Counted from the stretch's first letter, positions 48,841-57,673 are shown. The stretch: 64,000 nt of DNA from Pseudarthrobacter albicanus (GCF_018224015.1 NZ_JAGPOT010000010.1:1-64000); one strand, 5' to 3'. Made by a program: numbers and translations. The notes: generated from the letters alone by a model not told the origin.

Positions 48841-49853
48841 AGCACTCTCGATTCTGCTTCAAGGGCGGCCTGCGCGCCGTTGGAGTCTGGGCCTCCGGCG
48901 GGCGTCTTACCGCCGGACTTCCTGCGGCCCCTGAGCCGTGGATCGTTGAGATCGTTTATGCTCTCACCAACGAGGGTCAGCCCAAGCACGGTCAGGACGA
49001 TGGCCGCGCCGGGGAAGATACCCGTCCACCAGATGCCCGATGAGGCGTCAGCGATGGCCTTGCTGAGGTCGAAGCCCCACTCGGCGGCGGAGGACGGTTC
49101 GATGCCGAACCCCAGGAACCCCAGCCCCGCCAGGGTCAGGATCGCCTCGGACGCATTCAGCGTGAAGATCAGCGGCAGCGTACGGGTTGCGTTCTTGAAG
49201 ATGTGGCGTCCCATGATGCGGACGCTAGAGGCGCCCACCACCTTGGCTGATTCGACGTACGGCTCCGCCTTCAGCCTGATGGTCTCGGCCCGGATCACAC
49301 GGAAATACTGCGGGATGAACACCACGGAGATGGAGATCGAACAGGCAACGATGCCGCCCCAGAAACTGGACTGGCCGTGGTTGATGACGATTGACATCAC
49401 GATGGCCAGCAGCAGCGACGGGAAGGCGTAGATCGCATCGGCGATCACCACCAGCGTCCGGTCCAGCCAGCCACCGAAGTAACCGCTGAGGAGGCCCAGT
49501 GCAACTCCGAGGAAGATCGACATCACGACGGCGACGACGATCACGACCGCCGCCGCCCGGGCACCCCAGATCACGCGGGAAAAGACGTCATAACCGCCCA
49601 CCGTGGTGCCCCAGATGTGGGCTGCGCTGGGGGGCTGCTGGGCCGGAAAGGTACCCGACGCATCGCTGAGTTGCGCGAAGCCGTACGGCGCAATGAAAGG
49701 CGCCAGCACGGTCGTGAGCAGGAAGCCGATGCTCAGGACGAGGCCAGTGACGAGCATGGCGCGCTGCAACCCGACGCTCGTCCGGAAATGCGAGATCACT
49801 GGCAGCCTGTAGATGAAGGGCTGCTTGCGCCCGCTTACTGTGTTTGCATCCAT
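48837..49853 (-). CDS. Peptide ABC importer permease, DppC/OppC type
   Basis: The 338-residue protein has six predicted helices and the C-terminal BPD_transp_1 domain. LAGLGFLGFGIEPSSAAEWG and the EAA loop (YVESAKVVGASSVRIMGRHIF) are typical of DppC. ATG 49853 is chosen because GAGGT lies 8 nt upstream; the longer frame from 50012 would overlap dppB. It pairs with the DppB-type permease, whose stop is 2 bp before. Confidence 0.92.
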   Translation of the reverse strand: MDANTVSGRKQPFIYRLPVISHFRTSVGLQRAMLVTGLVLSIGFLLTTVLAPFIAPYGFAQLSDASGTFPAQQPPSAAHIWGTTVGGYDVFSRVIWGARAAAVVIVVAVVMSIFLGVALGLLSGYFGGWLDRTLVVIADAIYAFPSLLLAIVMSIVINHGQSSFWGGIVACSISISVVFIPQYFRVIRAETIRLKAEPYVESAKVVGASSVRIMGRHIFKNATRTLPLIFTLNASEAILTLAGLGFLGFGIEPSSAAEWGFDLSKAIADASSGIWWTGIFPGAAIVLTVLGLTLVGESINDLNDPRLRGRRKSGGKTPAGGPDSNGAQAALEAESRVL

Positions 49854-49855
49854 GG

Positions 49856-50947
49856 CTAGTACCTCACTCGCGGGTCGATCAGGGCTGCGGCGACATCCAC
49901 GATGAAGTTCGTGACGGCAACGATGACTGCCAGCAGCACGACGATGCCCTGGACGGCGACGAAGTCGCGTGCGTTCAGGTATTGCACCATCTGGTAGCCG
50001 AGGCCCTTCCACTCGAAGGTGGACTCGGTGAGGACGGCGCCGCCCAGAAGGAGGGCGATCTGCAGCCCCATCACCGTGATGATCGGGATGAGTGCAGGCT
50101 TGTAGGCGTGCTTGGTCACGAGCCGGAAATCGCTTACGCCGCGGGACCTGCCGGCCTCGACGTAGTCCTTGCCGAGCGTGCCGATGACGTTAGTGCGGAC
50201 CAGCCGGAGAAACACCCCGGCCGTCAGCAGGCCCAGGGTCACGGCCGGGAGGATCGAATGGGCCGCGACGTCGCCGAGCGCCGCCATGTTGCCGCTGCGC
50301 AGCGCGTCCAGCCAATAGATCCCGGTGGGGGAAGCCAGGCTTCCCATGGCCAGTTCGGTCCTGGTGGAGGACCGTCCTGCGACGGGGAACCACCCGAGCC
50401 AGACCGAGAAGGTCAGCTTCATCAGAAGGCCCGCGAAGAAGACCGGAGTGGCGTAGCAGAGAATAGCGAAGAACCGCAGAACGGCGTCCGGCGCCTTGTC
50501 GCGACGGTACGCGGCTATCAGTCCGAGGGGGATCCCCACCAACAAAGCCACGATCACGGCGTTGATGGCCAGTTCGAGGGTTGCCGTGCCGAACGTTGCC
50601 AGCATTTCAACGACGGGCCGGCGGTCGGTGATCGTCGTGCCGAAGTTGCCGGTCGCCACCTGACCCAGGTATTCGAAATACTGCACGATGATCGGCCGGT
50701 CGTACCCGGCGTCGTGAATGCGCTGGGCCAGCACATCCGGGGGAAGCCGGCCGCCCTGGGCGGCAGTGATGGGATCTCCGATGACCCGCATCAGGAAAAA
50801 GACCATGGTCACCAGGATGAATATGGTCGGAATGATCAGGAAGAACCGGATCAGTAGGTACGTCCCCAGCCCCCCGCCCGAGGATTTTTTCTTCGACGGA
50901 AGGAGCCCGTCGGCGTCGCTGGGCGGCGCCTCTATCAATGTTGTCAT
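49856..50947 (-). CDS. Peptide ABC importer permease, DppB/OppB type
   Basis: This 363-residue protein has the DppB layout: a first helix (YLLIRFFLIIPTIFILVTMVFFLM), a periplasmic loop with the family stretch GDPITAAQGG and YDRPIIVQYFEYLGQVATGNFG, and a C-terminal permease domain with the EAA loop DYVEAGRSRGVSDFRLVTKHAYK. It is separated from the upstream substrate-binding gene by a hairpin at 51021-51045. Confidence 0.93.
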   Translation of the reverse strand: MTTLIEAPPSDADGLLPSKKKSSGGGLGTYLLIRFFLIIPTIFILVTMVFFLMRVIGDPITAAQGGRLPPDVLAQRIHDAGYDRPIIVQYFEYLGQVATGNFGTTITDRRPVVEMLATFGTATLELAINAVIVALLVGIPLGLIAAYRRDKAPDAVLRFFAILCYATPVFFAGLLMKLTFSVWLGWFPVAGRSSTRTELAMGSLASPTGIYWLDALRSGNMAALGDVAAHSILPAVTLGLLTAGVFLRLVRTNVIGTLGKDYVEAGRSRGVSDFRLVTKHAYKPALIPIITVMGLQIALLLGGAVLTESTFEWKGLGYQMVQYLNARDFVAVQGIVVLLAVIVAVTNFIVDVAAALIDPRVRY

Positions 50948-51020
50948 TACTACCTAAAATTCTGTTTTCGCGGCCATGGGCCGGCCCCGTGAACTGCTGG
51001 TGCTGCAATGACCAGGAAAA

Positions 51021-51045
51021 GCGGGGCGCCTCGAGGGCGCCCCGC
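51021..51045 (-). terminator. Hairpin between substrate-binding and permease genes
   Basis: GCGGGGCGCC and GGCGCCCCGC pair with a 5-nt loop, 35 bp after the stop of the binding-protein gene. Within an operon, such a structure usually protects the upstream mRNA or ends part of the transcription. The binding protein is then made in excess over the membrane parts. Confidence 0.65.
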
Positions 51046-51079
51046 CTCCCAGGCTGGTCAGAACCGCAGGGATGCAGCC

Positions 51080-52708
51080 TTACTTGGAAACAGTTCCCAA
51101 CCGGAACTTGAAGGAAGCGTCGAGGGTGGTATCGACACCCTTGACGCCGCTGCCGGAAACGGCAACCTGTGCGCCCTGGAGCAACGGAAGCGTCGAGATG
51201 TCCTTGGCCAGGGCATTCTGTGCGTCCTTGATAGCGGACTCGCGTGCGCTCTTGTCCACGGTGGTGAGCTGCTTGTTGATCAGGTCAGTGACCGTGGGGT
51301 TGTTGTAGTGGTTCTTCAGGAAGCCGCCGTCCGGGAAGAACGGAGTGAGGTAGTTGTCGGCGTCGCTGAAGTCCGGGAACCAGCCGAACTGGAACACGGG
51401 GTATTCGTCGGCCCTGCTGGCCTTGCTGTAGGTGACCCATTCAGTGGACTGCAGGTTGACCTTGAACAGGCCGGACTTTTCCAGCTGGTCCTTGATCATG
51501 GCGTACTCGTCGCCCGAAGACTTGCCGTAGTGGTCGGGGTTGTACTGCAGGTTCAACGTCACCGGCGTGGTCGCGCCGGCGTCGGTGAGGACCTTCTTCG
51601 CCTTGTCCAGGCTGGGCTTGCCGGCGTCGCCGTAGGCATCTTTGAACGATTGGTTGGCGCCGAGGAAGCCGCTGGGGACGTTGGAGTACAGGGGCAGGTA
51701 GGTGCCCTTGTAGACCTGGTCCGCGATCGTCTGGCGGTCAACGAGGTTGGCGACTGCCTGGCGGACGGCGAGTGCCTTGGCCGGATCGGCGTCCGGTGCC
51801 TTGGTGCCAAACGGCATGGTGTTGAAGTTGAACGTCATGTAGCGGATTTCGCCGCCGGGCCCGACGTTGACCTTGACCTTGGAGTCCTTCTTCAGGTCGT
51901 CGATGTCGGTGGCGCTGAGGCTGCGGTTTGCCACGTCGATGTTGCCCTGCTGGATGTCCAGCTTCATGTTGGTGGGATCCGCGTAGTACTTGATCGTAGC
52001 GGCATCGTTGGCCGGCTTGCCCAGCAGACCCTTGTAGTCCGGGTTGGCCTTGAAGCTGATGAGCTCGTTCTTCTTGTACGTGTCGATCGTGTACTGGCCG
52101 TAGAAGGCCTTCGCCTTGACGATCGAGTCGTCGTCGAGCAGTTTGTCGGCCGGGAAGACTTCATCGTCCACGATCGGCGCGGCAGGGCTGCTGAGGATCT
52201 GGGCGAAGGTCTGGTCGTTGGCCAGCTTCAGCTTGAACACAACCGTGCTGGCATCCGGGGCGGTGACGCTGTCCACGTTGGCCAGCAGGCTTGCGGGTCC
52301 GGCGGGATCGTTGATCTTGGTCTGCCGGTCAAAGGAGAACTTGACGTCCTTGGAGTCCAGGGTGTGTCCATTGGCCCATTTCAGCCCGGACTTGAGCTTG
52401 ACCGTGTATTCGGTCGGTGCCGTGAAGGAGGCCGACTCGGCCAGGTCCGGAACGGGATCGGCGCCGCCCGGCTTCGAGTTGAGCAGGAAGGAGTAGATCT
52501 GGTTCATCACCATGAACGAACCGTTGTCGTACGCGCCCGCCGGGTCCAGGGCTGTGACCTTGTCCGTGGTGCCGTAGGCGATCGGGCCGGTGGCCGCGGC
52601 CGATGACCCGCCCCCGCCACCGGACGGGCCCGTGCAGGCTGTCAGTGCGAGTGCGGAAACCCCGGCGAGCGCGATGGCGCTCTGCAGGGCCTTTTTGTTC
52701 ATTGCCAT
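51080..52708 (-). CDS. Peptide ABC importer substrate-binding lipoprotein
   Basis: The 542-residue family 5 solute-binding protein has a lipoprotein signal (ALALTAC, Cys25) followed by a Gly/Ser linker. Family landmarks are KLKSGLKWANGHTLDSKDVKFSFDR and the FQFGWFPDFSDADNYLTPFF segment of the binding lobe. It delivers di- or oligopeptides to the DppB/DppC permeases. ATG 52708 is preferred, as the open frame continues 43 codons upstream without support. A CRP-like palindrome lies 115 nt upstream. Confidence 0.93.
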   Translation of the reverse strand: MAMNKKALQSAIALAGVSALALTACTGPSGGGGGSSAAATGPIAYGTTDKVTALDPAGAYDNGSFMVMNQIYSFLLNSKPGGADPVPDLAESASFTAPTEYTVKLKSGLKWANGHTLDSKDVKFSFDRQTKINDPAGPASLLANVDSVTAPDASTVVFKLKLANDQTFAQILSSPAAPIVDDEVFPADKLLDDDSIVKAKAFYGQYTIDTYKKNELISFKANPDYKGLLGKPANDAATIKYYADPTNMKLDIQQGNIDVANRSLSATDIDDLKKDSKVKVNVGPGGEIRYMTFNFNTMPFGTKAPDADPAKALAVRQAVANLVDRQTIADQVYKGTYLPLYSNVPSGFLGANQSFKDAYGDAGKPSLDKAKKVLTDAGATTPVTLNLQYNPDHYGKSSGDEYAMIKDQLEKSGLFKVNLQSTEWVTYSKASRADEYPVFQFGWFPDFSDADNYLTPFFPDGGFLKNHYNNPTVTDLINKQLTTVDKSARESAIKDAQNALAKDISTLPLLQGAQVAVSGSGVKGVDTTLDASFKFRLGTVSK

Positions 52709-52822
52709 CTGTGAACTTTCTGTTCGATGGGAACTGGCGCGCCCGAGGAAGGTAATTCCGCGGGCGGCACCGTGCTTGTTCCTAGATTCAACCAGAAGCT
52801 GGCGTAGTGAACCGTTACATCG

Positions 52823-52838
52823 TGTGAGATGAGACACA
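52823..52838. promoter_or_regulatory. CRP/GlxR-like site upstream of the peptide importer
   Basis: TGTGA-GATGAG-ACACA matches TGTGA-N6-TCACA in 9 of 10 half-site positions. It lies 115 nt upstream of the binding-protein ATG, in the AT-rich gap before mnmA. A cAMP-CRP role in peptide uptake is plausible but not shown. Confidence 0.45.
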
Positions 52839-52923
52839 AAATTTATCCGGATCGAAGAAACTCGGCGTTTTCGGCCTGTTTGCCTGAGGATCTTCGGAGG
52901 GCCGGCCGCTCTCCGGCCCGCGC

Positions 52924-54036
52924 CTACAGTGCGGTTCGCTGCAGCGAGCGCGCGGCGTCGATGGTTGCCTGTCCGAGCACGCGGGTCCCCTGGTAGAGGA
53001 CCACTGTCTGGCCGGGGGCAACGCCGCGCAGCGGCTCGGTGAGGGTCACCACGAGGTTCCCCTGCTCCATTTGCGCCCGCGCCGGGACGGGATCCCCGTG
53101 CGCGCGGACCTGGGCGTAGCAGCCGAACTCCTCGCCGGTGTGCACCTGGGCGATCGGCAGCCCGGCCCAGGAGACCTTGATGCCGCGGATCTCGTCGATG
53201 GCCAGAAGGGCCTCCGGCCCGACGACGACCTTGTTTTCCTTGGGACGGATCTCCAGCACGAAGCGGGGCTTGCCGTCGGCGGCGGGGGTGCCCAGCTTGA
53301 GGCCGCGGCGCTGGCCGACAGTGAAGGCGTTGGCGCCCGGGTGCTCGCCGACCTTCGCGCCGGACTCATCCACGATGTCGCCCGTGGTCATGTCGATCTT
53401 CTCGGCCAGCCAGCCGGCGGTATCGCCGTCGGGAATGAAGCAGATGTCGTGGCTGTCCGGCTTGTTGGCCACGGACAGCCCGCGGCGCTCGGCTTCGGCG
53501 CGGACCTCGGCCTTGGACGGGGTGTCCGCCAGCGGGAACATGGAATGCTTGAGCTGTTCATGGGTGAGGACGCCGAGCACATAGCTCTGGTCCTTGGCCC
53601 AGTCGGCGGCGCGGTGCAGCTCGGGATGGCCCTCGGCGTCGTTGATCACCTTGGCGTAATGGCCGGTGCAGACGGCGTCGAACCCGAGCGCGATGGCCTT
53701 CTCCAGCAGCGCGGCGAACTTGATGCGTTCGTTGCAGCGCATGCAGGGGTTGGGCGTGCGTCCGGCGGCGTATTCGTCGATGAAATCCTGGACGACGTCT
53801 TCCTTGAAGCGCTCGGAGAAGTCCCATACGTAGTACGGGATGCCGAGCACGTCGCAGGCCCGCCACGCGTCGCGGGAATCCTCGATCGTGCAGCAGCCGC
53901 GGCTGCCGGTGCGCAGGGTGCCGGGCATCCGGGACAGCGCCAGGTGGACTCCGACGACGTCGTGTCCCGCCTCGACGGCGCGGGCGGCGGCAACGGCGGA
54001 ATCAACCCCGCCGCTCATGGCTGCAAGAACTCGCAT
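52924..54036 (-). CDS. mnmA: tRNA-specific 2-thiouridylase MnmA
   Basis: The 370-residue enzyme puts sulfur on U34 of tRNAs for Lys, Glu and Gln. It has the ATP pyrophosphatase loop SGGVDS (residues 8-13) and [17 protein letters not shown] gives Cys98 and Cys101, and [10 protein letters not shown] contains catalytic Cys199. The sulfur comes from IscS, encoded 1.5 kb away on the same strand. ATG 54036 is chosen as start from alignment to the family N-terminus. It is divergent from the FAD reductase gene. Confidence 0.95.
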   Translation of the reverse strand: MRVLAAMSGGVDSAVAAARAVEAGHDVVGVHLALSRMPGTLRTGSRGCCTIEDSRDAWRACDVLGIPYYVWDFSERFKEDVVQDFIDEYAAGRTPNPCMRCNERIKFAALLEKAIALGFDAVCTGHYAKVINDAEGHPELHRAADWAKDQSYVLGVLTHEQLKHSMFPLADTPSKAEVRAEAERRGLSVANKPDSHDICFIPDGDTAGWLAEKIDMTTGDIVDESGAKVGEHPGANAFTVGQRRGLKLGTPAADGKPRFVLEIRPKENKVVVGPEALLAIDEIRGIKVSWAGLPIAQVHTGEEFGCYAQVRAHGDPVPARAQMEQGNLVVTLTEPLRGVAPGQTVVLYQGTRVLGQATIDAARSLQRTAL

Positions 54037-54170
54037 GCTGGCTTTCTGTAGGTGTCCGGGGGCGCCGGCATCGACGGCCGCCGGAGGACAGCAGGGAAAA
54101 ACCTGCTGGCGGCTAACACAATGACTGCGGGTCCATTCTATCGCCACGCCGAATCATGGCCCAAAGGCCC

Positions 54171-54199
54171 TTGACTACGCCACGTTGCCCTTCTAACGT
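54171..54199 (+). promoter_or_regulatory. Predicted promoter of the FAD reductase gene
   Basis: TTGACT (54171-54176), a 17-bp spacer and TAACGT (54194-54199) form a sigma-70-type promoter. The -10 starts at the fourth base of the operator TTCTAA-N17-TTAGAA. The doxX promoter has the same geometry. Confidence 0.6.
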
Positions 54200-54219
54200 C
54201 AAACACACTGCTTTTAGAA
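54191..54219. promoter_or_regulatory. Operator TTCTAA-N17-TTAGAA upstream of the FAD reductase
   Basis: The inverted repeat TTCTAA (54191-54196) / TTAGAA (54214-54219) has a 17-bp spacer and covers the -10 region. The identical half-sites and spacer occur at 57636-57664 before doxX. Confidence 0.7.
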
Positions 54220-54299
54220 TTCTTCGGCGGCGGCCGTGTCGCCGGCGGGACACGGACCTATGCATCCTGGCAGCGCCAGGCCGCAGGAATCGAGCGCAG

Positions 54300-55550
54300 A
54301 TGGCTGTTGAAGACATTGTGATTGTGGGCGGCGGACTGGCCGGGGCCACCGCCGCGAAGACGCTCCGCGCGGAGGGCTTCACCGGCCGGATTGTCCTGGT
54401 GTCCGCCGAAGCGCACCATCCCTACCTGCGCCCGCCGTTGTCGAAGGAGTACCTGCTCGGCAAGGCCGGCGAGGAGGCCCTGCCCGTGGTGCCGGCGCAG
54501 TGGTACGGGGAGAACGACGTCGAGCTCCGGCTGGGCGTCCCGGTCACCGGGATCGATCCGGCCGCCCGCACGGTGGGCCTGGGCGACGGCGGCCGGCTGG
54601 AGTACGGCTCGCTGCTGCTCGCCACCGGGTCAAGCCCGCGTTCAATTCCGTTGCCGGGAGGCGGGCTGGAGGGCGTCACGACTTTCCGGACGGTGGATGA
54701 CAGCCGCCGCCTGCGCGCCGTCCTCGCGGAGGGCGGCCGGAACGTGGTGATGATCGGCTCGGGCTGGATCGGAATGGAACTGGCCGCCGCCGCCAGCACC
54801 TACGGCAACACCGTCACCCTGCTGGGGCGCGGGGAGGTGCCGCTGGGCGCAGCGATCGGCCCCGAGCTGGGCGGATTCTTCCGCTCGCTGCACGAGGCCC
54901 AGGGCGTGCGCTTCCGGCTTCCGGCTTCGGCCGCGGAAATCACGGGGCAGTCCGGGCGCGTGACCGGCGTCGTCACGGACTCCGGCGAGGTCCTGCCGGC
55001 GGATCTGGTGGTCATTGCCGTGGGCGTTGCCCCTGGGGTCTCCCTCGCCGCGGCCGCGGGCATCGGGCTGAAGAACGGGATCCTCACCGACGCCTCGCTG
55101 CGGACGGACGCGCCCGGTGTCTACGCAGCCGGCGACGTCGCCAACGCCCTGCATCCCTTCACCGGGGAACACCACCGCAGCGAGCACTGGTCCAACGCCC
55201 TGAACGGCGGAAAGGTCGCGGCCAAAGCCATGCTGGGCCAGGACGCCGTCCTGGACACGGTCCCGTATTTCTACACGGACCAGTTCGACGTCAGCATGGA
55301 GTATTCAGGATTCCCGACCCTCATCACCGGCCAGCCGGCCATCCGCGGCTCGCTCGAGGGACACGAATTCATCGCGTTCTGGCAGCGCGAGGGCCGGGTG
55401 GTCGCGGGAATGAGCGTCAACTGGCCACGGTCCAGCCGGCCGGGAGCGCAGAAGACCATCAAGGCCCTGATTTCGGCGCGGACCCCGGTGGGCGCTGAGG
55501 CCCTGACGGATCCTGCGGTTCCGCTGGCCGAACTCCTGCCGGCCCCGTAG
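54300..55550 (+). CDS. FAD-dependent NAD(P)H:ferredoxin-type reductase
   Basis: The 416-residue flavoprotein of the putidaredoxin/rhodocoxin reductase family has an N-terminal FAD fold (IVIVGGGLAGATAAKTLR), LRPPLSKEYL, LLLATGSSPR, a second Rossmann motif for NAD(P)H (VVMIGSGWIGMELAAAASTYG) and GVYAAGDVAN near the FAD ribityl site. A C-terminal reductase domain from about 320 includes PYFYTDQFDVSMEY. Such enzymes feed electrons to a ferredoxin, but no ferredoxin gene is adjacent. ATG 54300 is the start; the open frame runs upstream through the promoter and is not coding. It shares an operator with doxX. Confidence 0.9.
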   Translation: MAVEDIVIVGGGLAGATAAKTLRAEGFTGRIVLVSAEAHHPYLRPPLSKEYLLGKAGEEALPVVPAQWYGENDVELRLGVPVTGIDPAARTVGLGDGGRLEYGSLLLATGSSPRSIPLPGGGLEGVTTFRTVDDSRRLRAVLAEGGRNVVMIGSGWIGMELAAAASTYGNTVTLLGRGEVPLGAAIGPELGGFFRSLHEAQGVRFRLPASAAEITGQSGRVTGVVTDSGEVLPADLVVIAVGVAPGVSLAAAAGIGLKNGILTDASLRTDAPGVYAAGDVANALHPFTGEHHRSEHWSNALNGGKVAAKAMLGQDAVLDTVPYFYTDQFDVSMEYSGFPTLITGQPAIRGSLEGHEFIAFWQREGRVVAGMSVNWPRSSRPGAQKTIKALISARTPVGAEALTDPAVPLAELLPAP

Positions 55551-55562
55551 CCTGCCGTATGC

Positions 55563-56792
55563 TCAGCCGCGGCCGGACGCCTGGCGGGCCACGGTCCCCG
55601 CGGTCTGGATGGTCGACTCGTGCCCTGCCATGCCGGCCTGGCGGGCGCGCGCCCAGGCCCCCGGCAGGGCCGCCAGCAGGGCGTCGACGTCGGCCTCGGT
55701 GGAGGAATGCCCCAGCGTGAACCGCTGGGCGCCCCTGGCCGTCTCCTCGTCCAGCCCCATGGCCAGGAGGACATGGGAGGGCCGCGGAACCCCCGCTGTG
55801 CAGGCCGATCCGGTGGACGACTCCACTCCTGCCAGATCCAGCAGGAAGAGCAGCGAATCTCCTTCGCAGCCGGGGAAGGTGAAGTGCGCGTTGCCGGGCA
55901 GCCGTCCGGCCGCCGGGGCGCCGCGCAGCACCGCCCCGGGAACGGCCCCGCGGACGCCGTCGATCAGCCGGTCCCGCAGGGCCGCGATCCGGACGGATTC
56001 CTCGGGGAGCCTCGCGGCGGCGGCCTCGGCTGCCGCGGCGAAAGCCGCGATCGAGGGCGTGTCGAGGGTTCCGGACCGGACATCGCGCTCCTGTCCCCCG
56101 CCATGCTGCACCGGGGTCAGCTTCACCGCGCGTCCCAGGATCAGGGCGCCCACGCCCACGGGGCCGCCGATCTTATGCCCGGAGACGGACATGGCGTCCA
56201 GGCCGGTGGCGCGGAAGTCCACGGGAACGGAGCCGAAGGCCTGGACGGCATCGGAGTGCACCGGAACTCCGGCACGGTGGGCCAGCCCGACAATCTCGGC
56301 GATCGGCTGGATGGTGCCGACTTCGTTGTTGGCCCACATCACGGTGACCAGGGCAATCGATTCGGGGTCGCGGGACAGTTCGGATTCCAGCACGGCCATG
56401 TCCAGCACGCCGTCGGCGTCCACGGGCAGCCATCGGACGTCGGCGCCTTCATGCCGTTCGAGCCACTCCACGGTATCCAGCACGGCGTGGTGCTCGACGG
56501 CGGAACACAGGATGCGCGTCCGCTTCGGGTCCTCGGCGTGCCGGGACCAGTACAGGCCCTTGACCGCGAGGTTGTCCGCTTCGGTGCCGCCGGAGGTGAA
56601 GATCACTTCCGAGGGGTGGGCGCCTGCGGACGCCGCGAGCGCTTCCCTCGCATCTTCCACGGCCCGCCGGGCACGGCGGCCCGAGCCGTGCAGCGAGGAA
56701 GGGTTCCCGGTCCGGGACAACTCGCGGGTCAGCGCGGCCAGCGCCTCCGGGGCGAGGGAAGTGGTGGCGGCATGATCGAGGTAGGCGGGCAC
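55563..56792 (-). CDS. iscS: Cysteine desulfurase IscS
   Basis: The 409-residue PLP enzyme takes sulfur from cysteine for iron-sulfur clusters and tRNA thiolation. YLDHAATT is at the N-terminus. VEHHAVLDT supplies the histidine stacking on PLP, SVSGHKIGGPVG holds PLP-binding Lys207, and STGSACTAG holds catalytic Cys331. Start is GTG 56792. It lies 12 bp from the convergent FAD reductase gene and supplies sulfur to MnmA. Confidence 0.95.
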   Translation of the reverse strand: MPAYLDHAATTSLAPEALAALTRELSRTGNPSSLHGSGRRARRAVEDAREALAASAGAHPSEVIFTSGGTEADNLAVKGLYWSRHAEDPKRTRILCSAVEHHAVLDTVEWLERHEGADVRWLPVDADGVLDMAVLESELSRDPESIALVTVMWANNEVGTIQPIAEIVGLAHRAGVPVHSDAVQAFGSVPVDFRATGLDAMSVSGHKIGGPVGVGALILGRAVKLTPVQHGGGQERDVRSGTLDTPSIAAFAAAAEAAAARLPEESVRIAALRDRLIDGVRGAVPGAVLRGAPAAGRLPGNAHFTFPGCEGDSLLFLLDLAGVESSTGSACTAGVPRPSHVLLAMGLDEETARGAQRFTLGHSSTEADVDALLAALPGAWARARQAGMAGHESTIQTAGTVARQASGRG

Positions 56793-56855
56793 AGGCCAAT
56801 TCTACCCGCGGCCCGGATGCGGCACTGGTGGCGGGCGAGGCTCAAAGTGGCTTGA

Positions 56856-57584
56856 TCAAATTGGCTTGATCCGCGCGCAACACTGACCCCGTTGCGCCGC
56901 TCCGCTCGCCCTCAGGTCCTCCAGGTCGAGCGCCTCGATCCGGTCCGGCGGCATTCCGCATCCGGCGGCAGCCCCATTCAAGAAGGCGCCGTTCATGGCG
57001 CACACCACCCCGGCATGGCCTGCGGCAAGGCGGTGGAAGGGGCAGTTCACCAGAACCAGGCCGCCCGCGCCGTCGCTCTCCGGCCGGTACCCCTCCGCCG
57101 CGAGGAGCCCGGCGAAGTTTTCCGCAGCCGCCCCGGCGGCCTCGCCCGCGACCTCGGCTGCCGCTTTGCCTGCCGACTCACCCCGGGCATAGGCACTCCG
57201 GAGCAGCGCCTCGCGGGCCGGAACGCCATCGGCGGCCGACGCTTCGACAGCGGCGAGCAGCAGCTCGGCGGCAAGATCGTAATTCCGGTCCGGGACGGAG
57301 GCGGCCACCTCCTGGACTGCGGCCCGGTAGAGCTTGGCCGGACGTCCGGAGCCGGGGCCTTCCCTGCCCCCGAGCTTCCGGAACTCCACGGCCAGCAGCC
57401 CGTCCTGCACCAACCGGTCCAGGTGGAATGACGCGGTGCTCCTGGCCAGCCCGAGGGCGCCCGCGGCATGGTCGCGTCCCACTGCGTCCTCCGACGCCGC
57501 GACGAAGTCGAAAAGCTTCCGGCGGGTCTCATCGCCCAGGGAAGCGAGGGCCGCAATCCTGCGGATCCACGGAATACGGTTCAT
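56856..57584 (-). CDS. ArsR/SufR-type transcriptional regulator with C-terminal cysteines
   Basis: This 242-residue COG2345-type regulator has a winged helix at residues 10-75 (LGDETRRKLFDFVAAS, GLARSTASFHLDRLVQDGLL) and a C-terminal domain with Cys181, Cys195, Cys209 and Cys235/236 (LVNCPFHRLAAGHAGVVCAMNG). The pattern resembles SufR, whose C-terminal cysteines hold an iron-sulfur cluster. It is divergent from doxX, and the doxX operator lies 52 bp away. That makes it the likely regulator of doxX and of the FAD reductase. A degenerate half-site (TTTTTAGAG on the minus strand) precedes its own start. Confidence 0.82.
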   Translation of the reverse strand: MNRIPWIRRIAALASLGDETRRKLFDFVAASEDAVGRDHAAGALGLARSTASFHLDRLVQDGLLAVEFRKLGGREGPGSGRPAKLYRAAVQEVAASVPDRNYDLAAELLLAAVEASAADGVPAREALLRSAYARGESAGKAAAEVAGEAAGAAAENFAGLLAAEGYRPESDGAGGLVLVNCPFHRLAAGHAGVVCAMNGAFLNGAAAGCGMPPDRIEALDLEDLRASGAAQRGQCCARIKPI

Positions 57585-57615
57585 GAAATCAGCCTAACTC
57601 TAAAAACAAGATCCA

Positions 57616-57644
57616 TTGCTTAACCTGATGCTTCATTCTAAAAT
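57616..57644 (+). promoter_or_regulatory. Predicted doxX promoter
   Basis: TTGCTT (57616-57621), a 17-bp spacer and TAAAAT (57639-57644) form a sigma-70-type promoter. The -10 begins at the fourth base of the operator, as for the FAD reductase. Confidence 0.6.
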
Positions 57645-57664
57645 CAGTTTATCTACTTTTAGAA
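57636..57664. promoter_or_regulatory. Operator TTCTAA-N17-TTAGAA upstream of doxX
   Basis: Inverted half-sites 57636-57641 and 57659-57664 with a 17-bp spacer cover the -10 box and run into the Shine-Dalgarno sequence (AAGGAG at 57663-57668). A bound repressor would block transcription initiation. Two further matching bases on each side of the spacer (AA and TT) extend the palindrome here. Confidence 0.72.
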
Positions 57665-57673
57665 GGAGTTGCC

